Source: Candidatus Falkowiibacteriota bacterium (GTDB taxonomy: Bacteria > Patescibacteriota > Patescibacteriia > Patescibacteriales > VMTK01). Taken from it: a DNA stretch of 48,770 nucleotides. Below the pieces are notes generated by a model. That model had not been told where the DNA came from, did not search any database, and was given only the letters and a program-made list of their open reading frames with translations. This document shows, piece by piece, positions 16,448 through 24,166 of the stretch. A program made the translations under genes and the position numbers. The stretch lies in contig VMTK01000057.1 in assembly GCA_013791585.1 (NCBI GenBank), forward strand, positions 1-48,770, given 5' to 3'. How positions within the stretch are numbered: position 1 is the first letter of the stretch; the number at the start of each line of letters is the position of its first letter.

Positions 16448-18965
16448 TACCTACGGCCACCTTGACCCATGGTACTCCTCTTCTTACCAATACAAGCGTT
16501 CCATTACCCTCAACGCCAGCCAAATCGCCACGACTACGGACGCTTTTCCTGTGCTTGCTACGACTACTTTGGCTGACTTGAAAACTGTTACCAATGGCGG
16601 GAAGGTGGGGAATGATAACGGATATGATATTATCTTTGTGGATGATGACGACGCAACGCTTCTTAATTTTGAAAGGGAGTATTACGCCAGCACTACGGGC
16701 GAGATTGCCTATTGGATAAAGACCGATATTTCAAGCACGACTGACAAGGTGATAAATATGTATTACGGCAATTCAGGGGCGAGCGATGTCTCAACCACAA
16801 CTGGAGTATGGGATGATAATTATGTAATGGTAAATCACCTTGCCCACGATGGAGTGGCGACTACAACCTATCCTGATTTCCTTGACAGCACCCAATACGA
16901 CAACGACGGCTCAAGCATAAATATGAACAGCGATGATTTGGTGGACGGGCAGGTGGATGGGAGTTTGGATTTTGATGGGGCGGACGATGAAATAAATGTG
17001 ATAGATTCAAACAGTTTGGATATTACAACAACTTTTGCTTTATCTGCTTGGATTAAACCAATTTCTATCGGAAACGTTTTAAGAGTTTTTGACAAAAGGA
17101 CGCCAAATAATTACACAGAAAACTACGGGATGGTCATAGAACCCACTGGAGAAGTGTCTTTTAGCTATAATGATACTCTTGCGGTCGCAGGAAATTGGCA
17201 TGCGTATAAATCAACAGTTGCTATAAGTGGGGGTGTTTGGACGCATGCTTTTGTTCAATATACTTCGGCTACCCCTTCAAGCGCAGAAATATATATCAAT
17301 GGAACTAAATGTTCAGGTTCATGGTTTGTTGGTAATGGGAGTTCTGCTTTAATTGCCAACTCGAGTCAAATGACTATTGGTTGGTCAAATTTGGCGCCCC
17401 CTGATGAACAACGTTTTAATGGCCTCATAGACGAAGTCCGTATTTCCAATGTCGCCCGTTCGGCAGGGTGGATTGCTACGGAGTATAATAATCAATCAGC
17501 GGTTGGGGAGTTTTTGACGATAGGGGCGGAGGAATGGGGCGAGCTTGATATCACTACGGCTCCCAAAGTGATAAAAACCGGCGTTGAATCAACCGCTTTT
17601 ACCGTTCAAATTCCGCATAACGCGGTAAGCGATGTTACGGTAAATTTATCCAGCGACTCCTCGGGAACTAATTATTTCGCGTCAACAACCGGCGGGACAG
17701 CGATCACCGCGGTGACGATTCAGACAGGGTCGTCTTCGGTTAATTTTTACTATAAGGATTACAAGCCGGGCGCGCCCACGATCACTGTTGCGGCTGATAA
17801 TTTTACATCTGACACCCAGCAGCAGATGGTGCAGGGGGTTTGGCAAAACACTTCTTACCAATGCCGTAGGCAGATTACCTTGCAAGGCAGTAAAATAGCG
17901 ACAACAACAACCGCTTTTCCCATTTTAGCCACCACCACTCTTGCCGACCTTAAAACAACCGCCAACGGCGGAAAGGTGGGGAATGACAACGGCTATGACA
18001 TTATATTCGTGGACAGCGACGACAGCACTTTGCTTAACTATGAAAGGGAAAAATACGCCTCAACCACGGGCGAAATCGCTTATTGGATTAAGACAGACAT
18101 CGCCAGCTCAACAGACAAAACGATTTATATGTATTACGGCAACGCGGGGGCGAGCGACACGGCGACCACGACAGGGGTTTGGGATAATAATTTTGTGATG
18201 GTTAATCATTTGGCTCATAACGGCATAGCGACCACGACCTATCCTGATTTTAACGACAGCACGAAATACGCCAACAACGGCTCAAGCGTAAATATGAACA
18301 GCGCTGATTTGGTGGACGGGCAGGTGGACGGGAGTTTGGATTTTGACGGGGTGGATGATTATGTGAATGCGGGAACAGGAATAAATACTGCGAATATAGT
18401 TACGGTATCGGCGTGGATTAAAGCAAACTCGCTAACATTGAGGCATGCAATTTATTCATCTCGTGAGGCTTCTGGTGTAGAGGGTTCATTTTTGCTAGAA
18501 GTTGGCACTGGGAATGTAGGCATAAATAGGGTTGCAGTTACAACTCCAGGTATATGGAATTTAGAGACAAATAATAATGCAATATCTGTCGGTAGTTTAT
18601 ATCATATAGCATTTACTAAAAATGGGGCTACACAAAAATTATATATCAATGGTATCTCACAATCTCTTCTAACAGATAATCCACAAACATTTATTGCTAA
18701 CTCCGCTCCAAAAACAATAGGAGTTCAAGGCATCACACTTACACATCCATTTAGTGGCCTCATAGACGAAGTCCGCGTCTCCAACACCGCCCGCACCGCG
18801 GGGTGGATTACTACGGAGTATAATAATCAGAGCAGTGTGGGGAGCTTTATGACAATAGGGGCGGAAGTTTGCATGCCGGTTCCGGCGGAGAGGAGCGGCG
18901 GGGGAGAGAATGTGAAGACGAGGATTAAGGGAGGGGTGAGGTTTAGGGGAGGGGTGAGGTTTTGA
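16401..18965 (+). CDS. C-terminal half of split surface protein: two DUF2341-LamG units
   Basis: The protein repeats one module twice: a DUF2341-like domain (GNDNGYDIIFVD.DD.TLLN.ER, GEIAYWIKTDI, MYYGN.GASD) followed by a concanavalin/LamG-like domain (VDGSLDFDG.DD, SAWIK, GLIDEVR(I/V)SN.AR..GWI.TEYNNQS). A Calx-beta-like linker (KVIKTGVESTAFTVQIPHN) separates the modules. Such proteins are usually extracellular and carbohydrate-binding. The TTG at 16401 is only the first possible start; the natural N-terminus is probably in the preceding ORF. The gene ends in a G-rich repeat (FRGGVRF). Confidence 0.8.
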   Translation: MGAKNPTSDIRHLTSDTYGHLDPWYSSSYQYKRSITLNASQIATTTDAFPVLATTTLADLKTVTNGGKVGNDNGYDIIFVDDDDATLLNFEREYYASTTGEIAYWIKTDISSTTDKVINMYYGNSGASDVSTTTGVWDDNYVMVNHLAHDGVATTTYPDFLDSTQYDNDGSSINMNSDDLVDGQVDGSLDFDGADDEINVIDSNSLDITTTFALSAWIKPISIGNVLRVFDKRTPNNYTENYGMVIEPTGEVSFSYNDTLAVAGNWHAYKSTVAISGGVWTHAFVQYTSATPSSAEIYINGTKCSGSWFVGNGSSALIANSSQMTIGWSNLAPPDEQRFNGLIDEVRISNVARSAGWIATEYNNQSAVGEFLTIGAEEWGELDITTAPKVIKTGVESTAFTVQIPHNAVSDVTVNLSSDSSGTNYFASTTGGTAITAVTIQTGSSSVNFYYKDYKPGAPTITVAADNFTSDTQQQMVQGVWQNTSYQCRRQITLQGSKIATTTTAFPILATTTLADLKTTANGGKVGNDNGYDIIFVDSDDSTLLNYEREKYASTTGEIAYWIKTDIASSTDKTIYMYYGNAGASDTATTTGVWDNNFVMVNHLAHNGIATTTYPDFNDSTKYANNGSSVNMNSADLVDGQVDGSLDFDGVDDYVNAGTGINTANIVTVSAWIKANSLTLRHAIYSSREASGVEGSFLLEVGTGNVGINRVAVTTPGIWNLETNNNAISVGSLYHIAFTKNGATQKLYINGISQSLLTDNPQTFIANSAPKTIGVQGITLTHPFSGLIDEVRVSNTARTAGWITTEYNNQSSVGSFMTIGAEVCMPVPAERSGGGENVKTRIKGGVRFRGGVRF

Positions 18966-18970
18966 ATTTT

Positions 18971-19139
18971 TCCCTCACCCCCGGCCCCTCTCCCGCCACT
19001 GCTGTTGCGGGAGAGGGGAGCTATTTTGAAGAGTTATTTTTAGCAAGAATAAAAAATTACAAAATTAAAAGGGGTGAGGTTTTGAATTTTTCCCTCACCC
19101 CCGGCCCCTCTCCCGCCACTGCTGTTTCGGGAGAGGGGA
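18971..19139 (+). repeat. Two CCCTCACCCCCGGCC inserts in duplicated leader DNA
   Basis: Copies at about 18971-19020 and 19091-19139 each follow GGGGTGAGGTTTTGAATTTT, and similar leaders lie before 20317 and 21421. They form the 5' region of the NYN gene and are probably untranslated. Confidence 0.7.
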
Positions 19140-19177
19140 GGCGTTTTAACTACAAGAATATTTTTAGCAAAAAAATT

Positions 19178-19741
19178 ATGATTTCACAATTTGTTAAAGG
19201 GAAAGTTTATGTTTTTATAGACGCTGAAAATTTATTTTATTCCCAGCGTAATTTAGGGTGGCGCATTTCTTATGAAAAGCTGATGGATTATTTTAAAAAA
19301 GAATGCGGAGAAGCAACAAGATGTTTTGTTTATAAAGGGATTGACGAGAATAATACAGGGCAAAAGAAATTTTTAGATATGCTTGATATTAACGGTTATG
19401 TTTTACGCACAAAAGTGGTTAAAATAATCAAAAATCCAATGGGCAAAAATAAATGGAAAGGCAATCTGGATATAGAATTGGCTTTGGAAATGACCGGATT
19501 AAAAGACAGATATAATACCGCTGTTTTAATTTCCGGAGACAGCGATTTTGCTATTGTTTTAGATCAATTAAAGCAAGCCGGTAAAAATGTTATCGTGATG
19601 TCAACAAGGGGCAGAGTGGCGAAAGAGCTTTTAGAACGGGCAAAATATATTGATTTGCGCAAACTAAAAGATAAAATTGCTCAAAAAAAATCTGGAGCTG
19701 CTCCCTCGCGGGAACACTCCAGAGTGTCATCACATTATTAG
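19178..19741 (+). CDS. NYN-domain (LabA/DUF88) putative ribonuclease
   Basis: The ATG at 19178 gives a 187-residue protein with VYVFIDAENLFYSQRNLGW at the start, WKGNLDIELALEM, TAVLISGDSDFAIVLDQLKQ and VIVMSTRGRVAKELL, the classic NYN/PIN-like motif order with catalytic Asp residues. The frame is open further upstream only because a palindromic repeat is translated there. The C-terminal tail (KSGAAPSREHSRVSSHY) is encoded by the antisense of a small RNA's terminator (19683-19733). A role in RNA cleavage is expected from the family; the target is unknown. Confidence 0.85.
   Translation: MISQFVKGKVYVFIDAENLFYSQRNLGWRISYEKLMDYFKKECGEATRCFVYKGIDENNTGQKKFLDMLDINGYVLRTKVVKIIKNPMGKNKWKGNLDIELALEMTGLKDRYNTAVLISGDSDFAIVLDQLKQAGKNVIVMSTRGRVAKELLERAKYIDLRKLKDKIAQKKSGAAPSREHSRVSSHY
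19683..19733 (-). ncRNA. Small RNA B, convergent with the NYN gene
   Basis: A minus-strand promoter at 19740-19767 leads to about 50 nt that fold into one long hairpin (CTGGAG...TTCCC-GCGA-GGGA...CTCCAG) followed by eight T. The hairpin lacks a T-run on the plus strand, so it serves the minus-strand transcript. Confidence 0.6.
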
Positions 19742-19767
19742 CATAACATATTAAAATATTTTGTCAA
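19740..19767 (-). promoter_or_regulatory. Promoter for RNA B
   Basis: TTGACA, 16-base spacer, TATGCT with upstream TGT. This is a near-consensus site. Confidence 0.75.
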
Positions 19768-19911
19768 GGGGGAGTAAATTGGCTTAAATTAGCGAATTGT
19801 TTACAAGAATACGGGTTTTGCGCGATGTTAATGTTTATTCTTTTATAAAAACAATTCGTGTAGTTAAACCAAAAAACCCCGCTCTTTTCAAGCAAGATTT
19901 TCTGAAGTGGA

Positions 19912-20014
19912 CCCCGCACCTTTTAGACAGACCCCGCACCTTTTAGATAGAAATTATATAAACATAAATTTACTAGTGGATACAAAAGTGCGAAACTATC
20001 TAAAAGGTGCGGGG
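19912..20014 (+). mobile_element. CCCCG-type mobile hairpin, copy 5 (abuts the tRNA-like 3' end)
   Basis: The arms CCCCGCACCTTTTAGA and its complement enclose AT-rich DNA, and the left arm is itself duplicated. TGGA is repeated at 19908-19911 and 20015-20018; this tetramer is the 3' end of the tRNA-like gene. Confidence 0.8.
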
Positions 20015-20087
20015 TGGACCTGGCGGGACTTGAACCCGCTTCGCCGGGTGCTAACGCCGACTTGTTAACCGGTTACAACACAGGCCC
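20015..20087 (-). tRNA. tRNA-like gene with aberrant anticodon arm
   Basis: Seventy-three bases on the minus strand fit a tRNA: 7-bp acceptor GGGCCTG/CAGGTCC plus discriminator A, T8, D-arm TTGT/ACAA with a 9-nt loop holding A14, G18G19 and A21, and T-arm GCGGG-TTCAAGT-CCCGC. The anticodon arm does not fit: TCGGC faces CCCGG, leaving a C-C mismatch at the top. The 7-nt loop GTTAGCA would read anticodon TAG with a pyrimidine at 37. No amino-acid identity is assigned. CCA is not encoded. Confidence 0.6.
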
Positions 20088-20101
20088 AGATCCACGAGTT
20101 T

Positions 20102-20130
20102 ATTGTAAAACAAAAAGAACCCTTTTGCAA
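20102..20130 (-). promoter_or_regulatory. Possible promoter of the tRNA-like gene
   Basis: TTGCAA, 17-base spacer, TACAAT, ending 15 bases before the acceptor stem. The -35 half overlaps the terminator hairpin of RNA C, so the two transcripts may interfere. Confidence 0.45.
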
Positions 20131-20181
20131 GGATTCATTTTGTTAGCACCCGGCTGATCTGTGTTGCACAGAGTCAGTGTT
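20111..20181 (-). ncRNA. Small RNA C, complementary to the tRNA-like anticodon arm
   Basis: From the promoter at 20188-20215 the minus strand gives about 70 nt with a TCTGTG-CAA-CACAGA hairpin, the unpaired stretch GCCGGGTGCTAAC, and a terminator (AATCCTT-GCAA-AAGGGTT then CTTTTT). The 13-nt stretch (20142-20154) is exactly complementary to bases 33-45 of the downstream tRNA-like gene (20043-20055). Confidence 0.6.
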
Positions 20182-20187
20182 AATACT

Positions 20188-20215
20188 ATTGTAGCATATA
20201 ATAACTATTTGTCAA
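20188..20215 (-). promoter_or_regulatory. Promoter for RNA C
   Basis: TTGACA, 16-base spacer, TACAAT with upstream TGC. Confidence 0.7.
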
Positions 20216-20414
20216 GTGGTAATAAGTTGGCTTAAATTAGCGAATTGTTTAAAGGGATGGACGAGGATAAAGGGAGGAGTGATATTTAAGGGCGGGGTGA
20301 GGTTTTGAATTTTTCCCTCACCCCCGGCCACTCTCCCGCCACTGCTGTTTCGGGAGAGGGGAGCTATTTTGAAAAGTTATTTTTAGCAAGAATAAAAAAT
20401 TACAAAATTAAAAT

Positions 20415-21050
20415 ATGTACATTTACCTTGATGAGTCGTATAATTTAAAAGACAGGAGCAAGAAACAGTTTGTTAGCATAAACGGCTTTATGGCATTGGA
20501 CGAAAAAATCCTTTTTAAGAGATGGAAAAATTATCGCCAGCCGTTTTTAATTAAAAAAAGACGCATTCATGCCACTGATAGTTTTTTTGACGAATTAAGG
20601 CCAAAGGCTTTAGAATTAACTGATAGACATGATTTGATTTTATTGAGCGCTTTTCAGATTTTGCAAGAAATTTCTTTTAAGAATAATAATGTTTATTTTT
20701 ATAAGGGAAAGCTGGATTTTGATAGAATTTATTGTGATTTAATAATAGAATTATTTAAACAATTAGATTTTAAGGATCATAAAAAAGCAAAGATTATTAT
20801 TGATAGCCGAAAACATAGAGGCGGAATTTTGGGCAAAAAACATTTTGAGCAAAAAATTATGAATTTTTTACAGACAGAATATGAGCAAATGAATTTTCAA
20901 TTTAAAATGCAGCCATCATCTACGGATATTTTACTTGAATTAGCTGATTTTATATCTAATATTTTTTATAGAATTTATATTGATGGCGATGGGCGGTTGT
21001 TTCAAAATTTAGGGTTTAAAATAGTGCAAATAAAAAATCCGCTAAAATAG
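20415..21050 (+). CDS. DUF3800 protein (RNase H-like fold predicted)
   Basis: This 211-residue protein begins MYIYLDESYNL (the D-E-S signature), has KIIIDSRKHRG in the middle and ILLELADFISNIFYR near the end, the three acidic positions conserved in DUF3800. The family is predicted to be RNase H-like and occurs near mobile elements and defence genes; no activity is assumed here. Its leader copies that of the NYN gene (GGGGTGAGGTTTTGAA, a palindromic repeat at about 20317-20363, TTTTTAGCAAGAATAAAAAA). The last codons overlap the terminator of a convergent small RNA. Confidence 0.8.
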   Translation: MYIYLDESYNLKDRSKKQFVSINGFMALDEKILFKRWKNYRQPFLIKKRRIHATDSFFDELRPKALELTDRHDLILLSAFQILQEISFKNNNVYFYKGKLDFDRIYCDLIIELFKQLDFKDHKKAKIIIDSRKHRGGILGKKHFEQKIMNFLQTEYEQMNFQFKMQPSSTDILLELADFISNIFYRIYIDGDGRLFQNLGFKIVQIKNPLK

Positions 21051-21150
21051 CGAATTTTTATAGATACCTTTCGGGACTGTTTTGGCTTCACAGGGATATT
21101 CCTATCTTGAGAATGCCCTCCGCCAAACTTTACCCTAAGGATTTATTCTT
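21031..21150 (-). ncRNA. Small structured RNA D, convergent with DUF3800
   Basis: The minus-strand transcript from 21157-21184 is about 120 nt. It folds as a rod: CCTT.GGG pairs with CCC.AAGG, GTTTGGC with GCCAAAAC, and GGGcATTC with GAATaTCCC. It ends in a terminator (ATTCGCTA...TAGCGGAT then T5) that lies inside the end of the DUF3800 gene. It matches no RNA family I recognise. Confidence 0.65.
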
Positions 21151-21156
21151 ATTATT

Positions 21157-21184
21157 ATCATAGCATATTAAAAATTTTTGTCAA
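21157..21184 (-). promoter_or_regulatory. Promoter for RNA D
   Basis: TTGACA, 16-base spacer, TATGAT with upstream TGC. The -35 ends in the TCAA that adjoins a solitary left end of a CCCCG hairpin (21185-21204, CCCCGCGCCTTTTGAGCAG). Confidence 0.75.
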
Positions 21185-21220
21185 CCCCGCGCCTTTTGAG
21201 CAGTTGTTTCATTACTTGTG

Positions 21221-21390
21221 TTGGCTCCATAGTTCCCCCGTAGTATTACGGGGGACTGTGGAGCCAAGCTGCAAGCCGTTGATTTTTTGAGAAGACGACA
21301 GCAGCGTGATTGAATTGGATAGTTCGCGAGGCTGGCCATGGTTTGCATTATGGCTCCACAGCCCCAATTGCGATTGGGGACTATGGAGCC
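21221..21390 (+). repeat. Two GGCTCCA...TGGAGCC hairpins
   Basis: Related hairpins at 21221-21267 (TTGGCTCCATAGTTCCCCCG and its complement) and 21351-21390 (TGGCTCCACAGCCCCAA and its complement) lie in the gap between the two DUF3800 genes. The rest of the gap (21185-21461) shows no gene. Confidence 0.75.
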
Positions 21391-21461
21391 GACGCAGTTA
21401 AGGGAGGGGTGAGGTTTTGAAAATTGAACTACAAAGATTTTATTTAAACAAAAATAATAAT

Positions 21462-22019
21462 ATGCTTAATATTTTTATAGATGAATCAGGAATACATAAA
21501 GCGGTTGATCATTGAACTTTTGCCTTAGCTTATGTTAAAGCTGAGCATCACGATGAAATAGAAGAAAAATTTAAAACAATAGAGCGGGAATTAAAAATTG
21601 ATTATTTCCATTGGTCAAAAACGGTATGGAGAGTAAAAGCAAGATTTATGGATGAAATATTAAAATTGGATTTTGAAGCAAAAATAGCAGTAGTTAAAAA
21701 TCCGATTAATCCCAATAAAGAATTAGAAAAAATATTAAACCACATGATTATAGAAAAAAATATCAGAAATATCTATATTGATAGCAAGAAGCCAAAATGG
21801 TATGAAAGAAATATAAAAAAGATCTTGCGAGACAAAGGGATTTTAGTTAGAAAATTAAAAACCGTTAATGACAATCAATATGCCGGAATTAGATTAGCTG
21901 ATATGATTGCGGGATTATCACGATCATATTTTGATAAGAAAAATTTAAATAAAATTTCCAAATATTATAATAGATTAAAAAAGAAGATTGTTATTATTGT
22001 CCCCGCACCTTTTGAGTAG
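21462..22019 (+). pseudogene. Second DUF3800 gene with in-frame TGA and hairpin-derived end
   Basis: From the ATG at 21462 the protein reads MLNIFIDESGIHKAVDH, then TGA at 21513-21515, then continues in the same frame as TFALAYVKAEHH...IYIDSKKPKWYER...GIRLADMIAGLSRSYF. These are all the DUF3800 signature boxes. A single TCA-to-TGA change would explain it, since Ser is common at this site. The last residues (VPAPFE) and the stop codon come from a mobile hairpin at 22001-22086. It may be a recent pseudogene, or the C-terminal part could be made from the ATG at 21648. A convergent small RNA follows. Confidence 0.7.
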
Positions 22020-22086
22020 AATAGTTATTTTTAGTAAGCAAAATTATTTATTCTATAAAACAAAATACTACTCAAAAGGTGCGGGG
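22001..22086 (+). mobile_element. CCCCG-type mobile hairpin, copy 7 (3' end of DUF3800)
   Basis: The arms CCCCGCACCTTTTGAGTAG and CTACTCAAAAGGTGCGGGG are perfect complements. The flanks share TGT. The element supplies the stop codon of the DUF3800 frame. Without it the frame would end at a TAA a few codons later. Confidence 0.75.
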
Positions 22087-22094
22087 TGTACAAT

Positions 22095-22184
22095 AAAAAA
22101 GCCCCTCAGAAAGAGAGGCCAGAGTCGCGAGTAGTCCTGATTGCTCAGGACTTTCCCACTGGGATTTGTCCTCGTTGTCTAGTT
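22095..22184 (-). ncRNA. Small structured RNA E, convergent with the second DUF3800 gene
   Basis: The minus-strand transcript of about 90 nt has CCC-AGT-GGG, a perfect 8-bp hairpin with GNRA loop (AGTCCTGA-GCAA-TCAGGACT) and a terminator (GCCTCTC...GAGGGGC then six T). It has no ORF of note and no family I recognise. Confidence 0.65.
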
Positions 22185-22190
22185 ATTATC

Positions 22191-22218
22191 AGCATAGCAT
22201 ATTAAAATATTATGTCAA
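22191..22218 (-). promoter_or_regulatory. Promoter for RNA E
   Basis: TTGACA, 16-base spacer, TATGCT with upstream TGC. Its -35 abuts a mobile hairpin at 22219. Confidence 0.75.
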
Positions 22219-22249
22219 CCCCGTTAGATAAAAAAGCTATCTAACGGGG
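22219..22249 (+). mobile_element. Minimal CCCCG-type hairpin, copy 8
   Basis: CCCCGTTAGATA and TATCTAACGGGG with a short loop; flanks TCAA and TTAA, one base apart from a perfect duplication. Confidence 0.65.
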
Positions 22250-22312
22250 TTAAGAAATATATGTTAGAGTAGTAATCGCGGAGCTAAAATAGCCAAGGGC
22301 GGTTTGATAGCA

Positions 22313-22341
22313 TTGAATATTAAGCTATTATAATTTATAAT
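22313..22341 (+). promoter_or_regulatory. Promoter of the TSP3 protein gene, possibly leaderless
   Basis: TTGAAT, 17-base spacer, TATAAT. The -10 ends only 6 bases before the ATG at 22348, so transcription would start at or next to the start codon. Confidence 0.6.
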
Positions 22342-22347
22342 AACAAT

Positions 22348-23580
22348 ATGTTTAAAAAAGCCATCAATTTTACCCCGTTAAAGAAAAGCGAACAGAATAA
22401 AAGCGCCTTTAAAAGCAATAAGAATCCTCATACTTATAACTCTTTAACGGGGTTCATAAAATACAATAATGCCACTGTGCTAATATTGGCGTTTATTTTT
22501 ATTGCTGGCACAGGAGCGTGGGCGCAGACTGACGCGGGCCGGGAGATAATCGGGCAAAAAGAAACAAGGGTTGAAGGCGTTGACAATACATTGCTTTTAG
22601 CCGCGGATTTGGATAACATGGATATGGATTTTAAGATTGAAAAAATTGAATCAGATGATCAATATTATTTTATTACATATACATATATTGATTTAATAAA
22701 ATTAAACAGCGCCTGGCAGTATCAGATCATTGAAAAGCCGAGAAAAGTGTCAAAGAAATTAAGGGAAGACATGGGAGTGTATTTGGCAAAAGAGCTGGCG
22801 GAAGAATATGATGCCAGAATCAAAGATTTGAAACAGGAGCAGGGGCGAGCGCGAGAACAGGGCGAGGAATTTAGAATTGAAGTGACAGAATACAGCGGGC
22901 TTGCGGGCAAGACATTGGATTTTGCCGGCAGGATTTTTCCCGGGTATGAGCCGGTTAAAACAAAAGAGATTCCCGCGCCAAGCATATCGCAATTAACAAA
23001 TTTAGCAAGCAAGCCGGCTGGCGCAGTGAGCAATGCGGGAGATAACTTAGGATATATTGCCAGACAGGTTGCCGCGGAAATAGAGGCAAAAGACAGTGAT
23101 GTGGACGGCGTTGAGAATGACTTGGATAATTGTCCCAGCATTGATAATCCTGATCAAGCTGACAGTGACGGAGATGAAATTGGCGATAAGTGCGATTTAA
23201 CTCCGAACGGAGAAATTATTATTGATTCTCATCCAGCCAGCACAACAATTAACACAGCCGCTGTTTTCACTTTTTATTTTGAGCCGTCAAATACTCCCAT
23301 AACCTTTGAGTGCAGTTTAGATAATAAAGATTTTGAGGATTGCGATTCGCCAACAAAGTATATTGATTTAGAAATTGGAAATCATGGTTTTAAAGTTAAA
23401 GCTTCAACAACAGATGATTTTATTTCAGCTGAATTTTCATGGGAGATTATAACAGAGGAAGATATTTGCGATTCTGATAATTTGAATTTATGCGATGCAA
23501 TAGAATGCGGGATCCTGGGGATAGATTATGTTTGGGATTTAGGAATTGGACCGTGTATAGCTTCAACGACAGAGGAATAA
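22348..23580 (+). CDS. Secreted or anchored protein with thrombospondin type 3 repeat
   Basis: The 410-residue protein starts MFKKAINF, then carries 28 residues from a mobile hairpin, then the hydrophobic export segment ATVLILAFIFIAGTGAWAQ. A helical region follows (residues about 130-190). Then come DSDVDGVENDLDNCPSIDNP and DQADSDGDEIGDKCD, a calcium-binding thrombospondin type 3 repeat, and a beta domain (PASTTINTAAVFTFYFEPSN). The insertion lengthens the cytoplasmic side of the signal anchor. Function is unknown. Confidence 0.75.
   Translation: MFKKAINFTPLKKSEQNKSAFKSNKNPHTYNSLTGFIKYNNATVLILAFIFIAGTGAWAQTDAGREIIGQKETRVEGVDNTLLLAADLDNMDMDFKIEKIESDDQYYFITYTYIDLIKLNSAWQYQIIEKPRKVSKKLREDMGVYLAKELAEEYDARIKDLKQEQGRAREQGEEFRIEVTEYSGLAGKTLDFAGRIFPGYEPVKTKEIPAPSISQLTNLASKPAGAVSNAGDNLGYIARQVAAEIEAKDSDVDGVENDLDNCPSIDNPDQADSDGDEIGDKCDLTPNGEIIIDSHPASTTINTAAVFTFYFEPSNTPITFECSLDNKDFEDCDSPTKYIDLEIGNHGFKVKASTTDDFISAEFSWEIITEEDICDSDNLNLCDAIECGILGIDYVWDLGIGPCIASTTEE
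22373..22452 (+). mobile_element. CCCCG-type mobile hairpin, copy 9 (in a signal-peptide region)
   Basis: The ends CCCCGTTAAAGA and TCTTTAACGGGG pair. The flanks TTTA and TTCA differ at one base. Element plus 4 is 84 nt, so the frame is kept. Confidence 0.7.
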
Positions 23581-23598
23581 ACTTTAAAATAAAAGCTC

Positions 23599-24162
23599 AT
23601 GGCAATGAATTCTACACAAACTACAAAAGCAGGGTACGAATACTTGTTAGCTTATAAAGTTACAGTGCCAATTTATGATTTAACAGTTGAATTTTGCAAT
23701 TCTTACATTAACAGGTATTCTAGAACCCATGACCAAATGGTGCAGGCTGCTCGATCAGGAATGCAAAATATTTCCGAAGGCAATAAACAGCAAGGATTAA
23801 AAGGTTATATTAAACTTAGTGGTGTTGCGCGAGCTAGTTTAGAAGAGCTGTTAAATGATTACAAAGCTTATGCGCGCCAAAACAGATTGGAAATTTGGAC
23901 TAAAGATAAATCAATAAGGGAAATTAGGGAGATAAGAGAGACATGGAATATAATCAAATTAAATTCAACGCTCCCCGATTCCCCTAATTTCCCTAATCTC
24001 CCCAAAGATCATGAAAAAGCAGCCAATCTTATGATTACTTTTATTAATCAAGCTAATTATTTAATAGACAAATTGATTATCTCCTTGAAAGAAAAACATA
24101 TGAGAGAAGGTGGTTTAACTGAAGCGCTTTATCGTAAACGAAAACAATATAGAGGTTTTTAA
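23599..24162 (+). CDS. Four-helix bundle protein with suffix domain
   Basis: This 187-residue helical protein has AGYEYLLAYKVTVPIYDLTVEFC, MVQAARSGMQNISEGNKQQG and LEELLNDYKAYARQNRL, as in the four-helix bundle family that carries an extra C-terminal suffix (LIDKLIISLKEKHMREGGL). It is the third member of this superfamily in the window and lies 18 bases after the TSP3 gene. A heptamer-like element (AGGGAAATTAGGGAGAT) adds REIREIRETW in the middle. Function is unknown. Confidence 0.7.
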   Translation: MAMNSTQTTKAGYEYLLAYKVTVPIYDLTVEFCNSYINRYSRTHDQMVQAARSGMQNISEGNKQQGLKGYIKLSGVARASLEELLNDYKAYARQNRLEIWTKDKSIREIREIRETWNIIKLNSTLPDSPNFPNLPKDHEKAANLMITFINQANYLIDKLIISLKEKHMREGGLTEALYRKRKQYRGF

Positions 24163-24166
24163 AACT

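Larger units (their letters stand above)
19779..20251 (+). repeat. 25-nt direct repeats flanking the tRNA-like locus
   Basis: The 25 bases at 19779-19803, beginning TTGGCTTAAATTAGCG, recur exactly at 20227-20251. Between them lie a mobile hairpin, the tRNA-like gene and RNA C, so the locus may have been duplicated or inserted as a unit. Confidence 0.8.

Noticed and set aside
20041-20087. tRNA-Asn (anticodon GTT) reading on the plus strand around TTGTTAA
   Set aside because: The loop looks right but the stem bases do not pair, and the T-arm and acceptor stem only fit the minus strand.
21462-22019. Recoded genetic code (TGA as an amino acid) as in some CPR lineages
   Set aside because: TGA serves as the terminal stop of several intact genes here (for example the DGR target at 9346, the NYN gene at 12993 and the split surface gene at 16440); only this one gene has an internal TGA.
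9428-24162. CRISPR arrays among the many repeats
   Set aside because: Tandem repeats have 7-8 nt units without unique spacers of uniform length; no cas genes are present.
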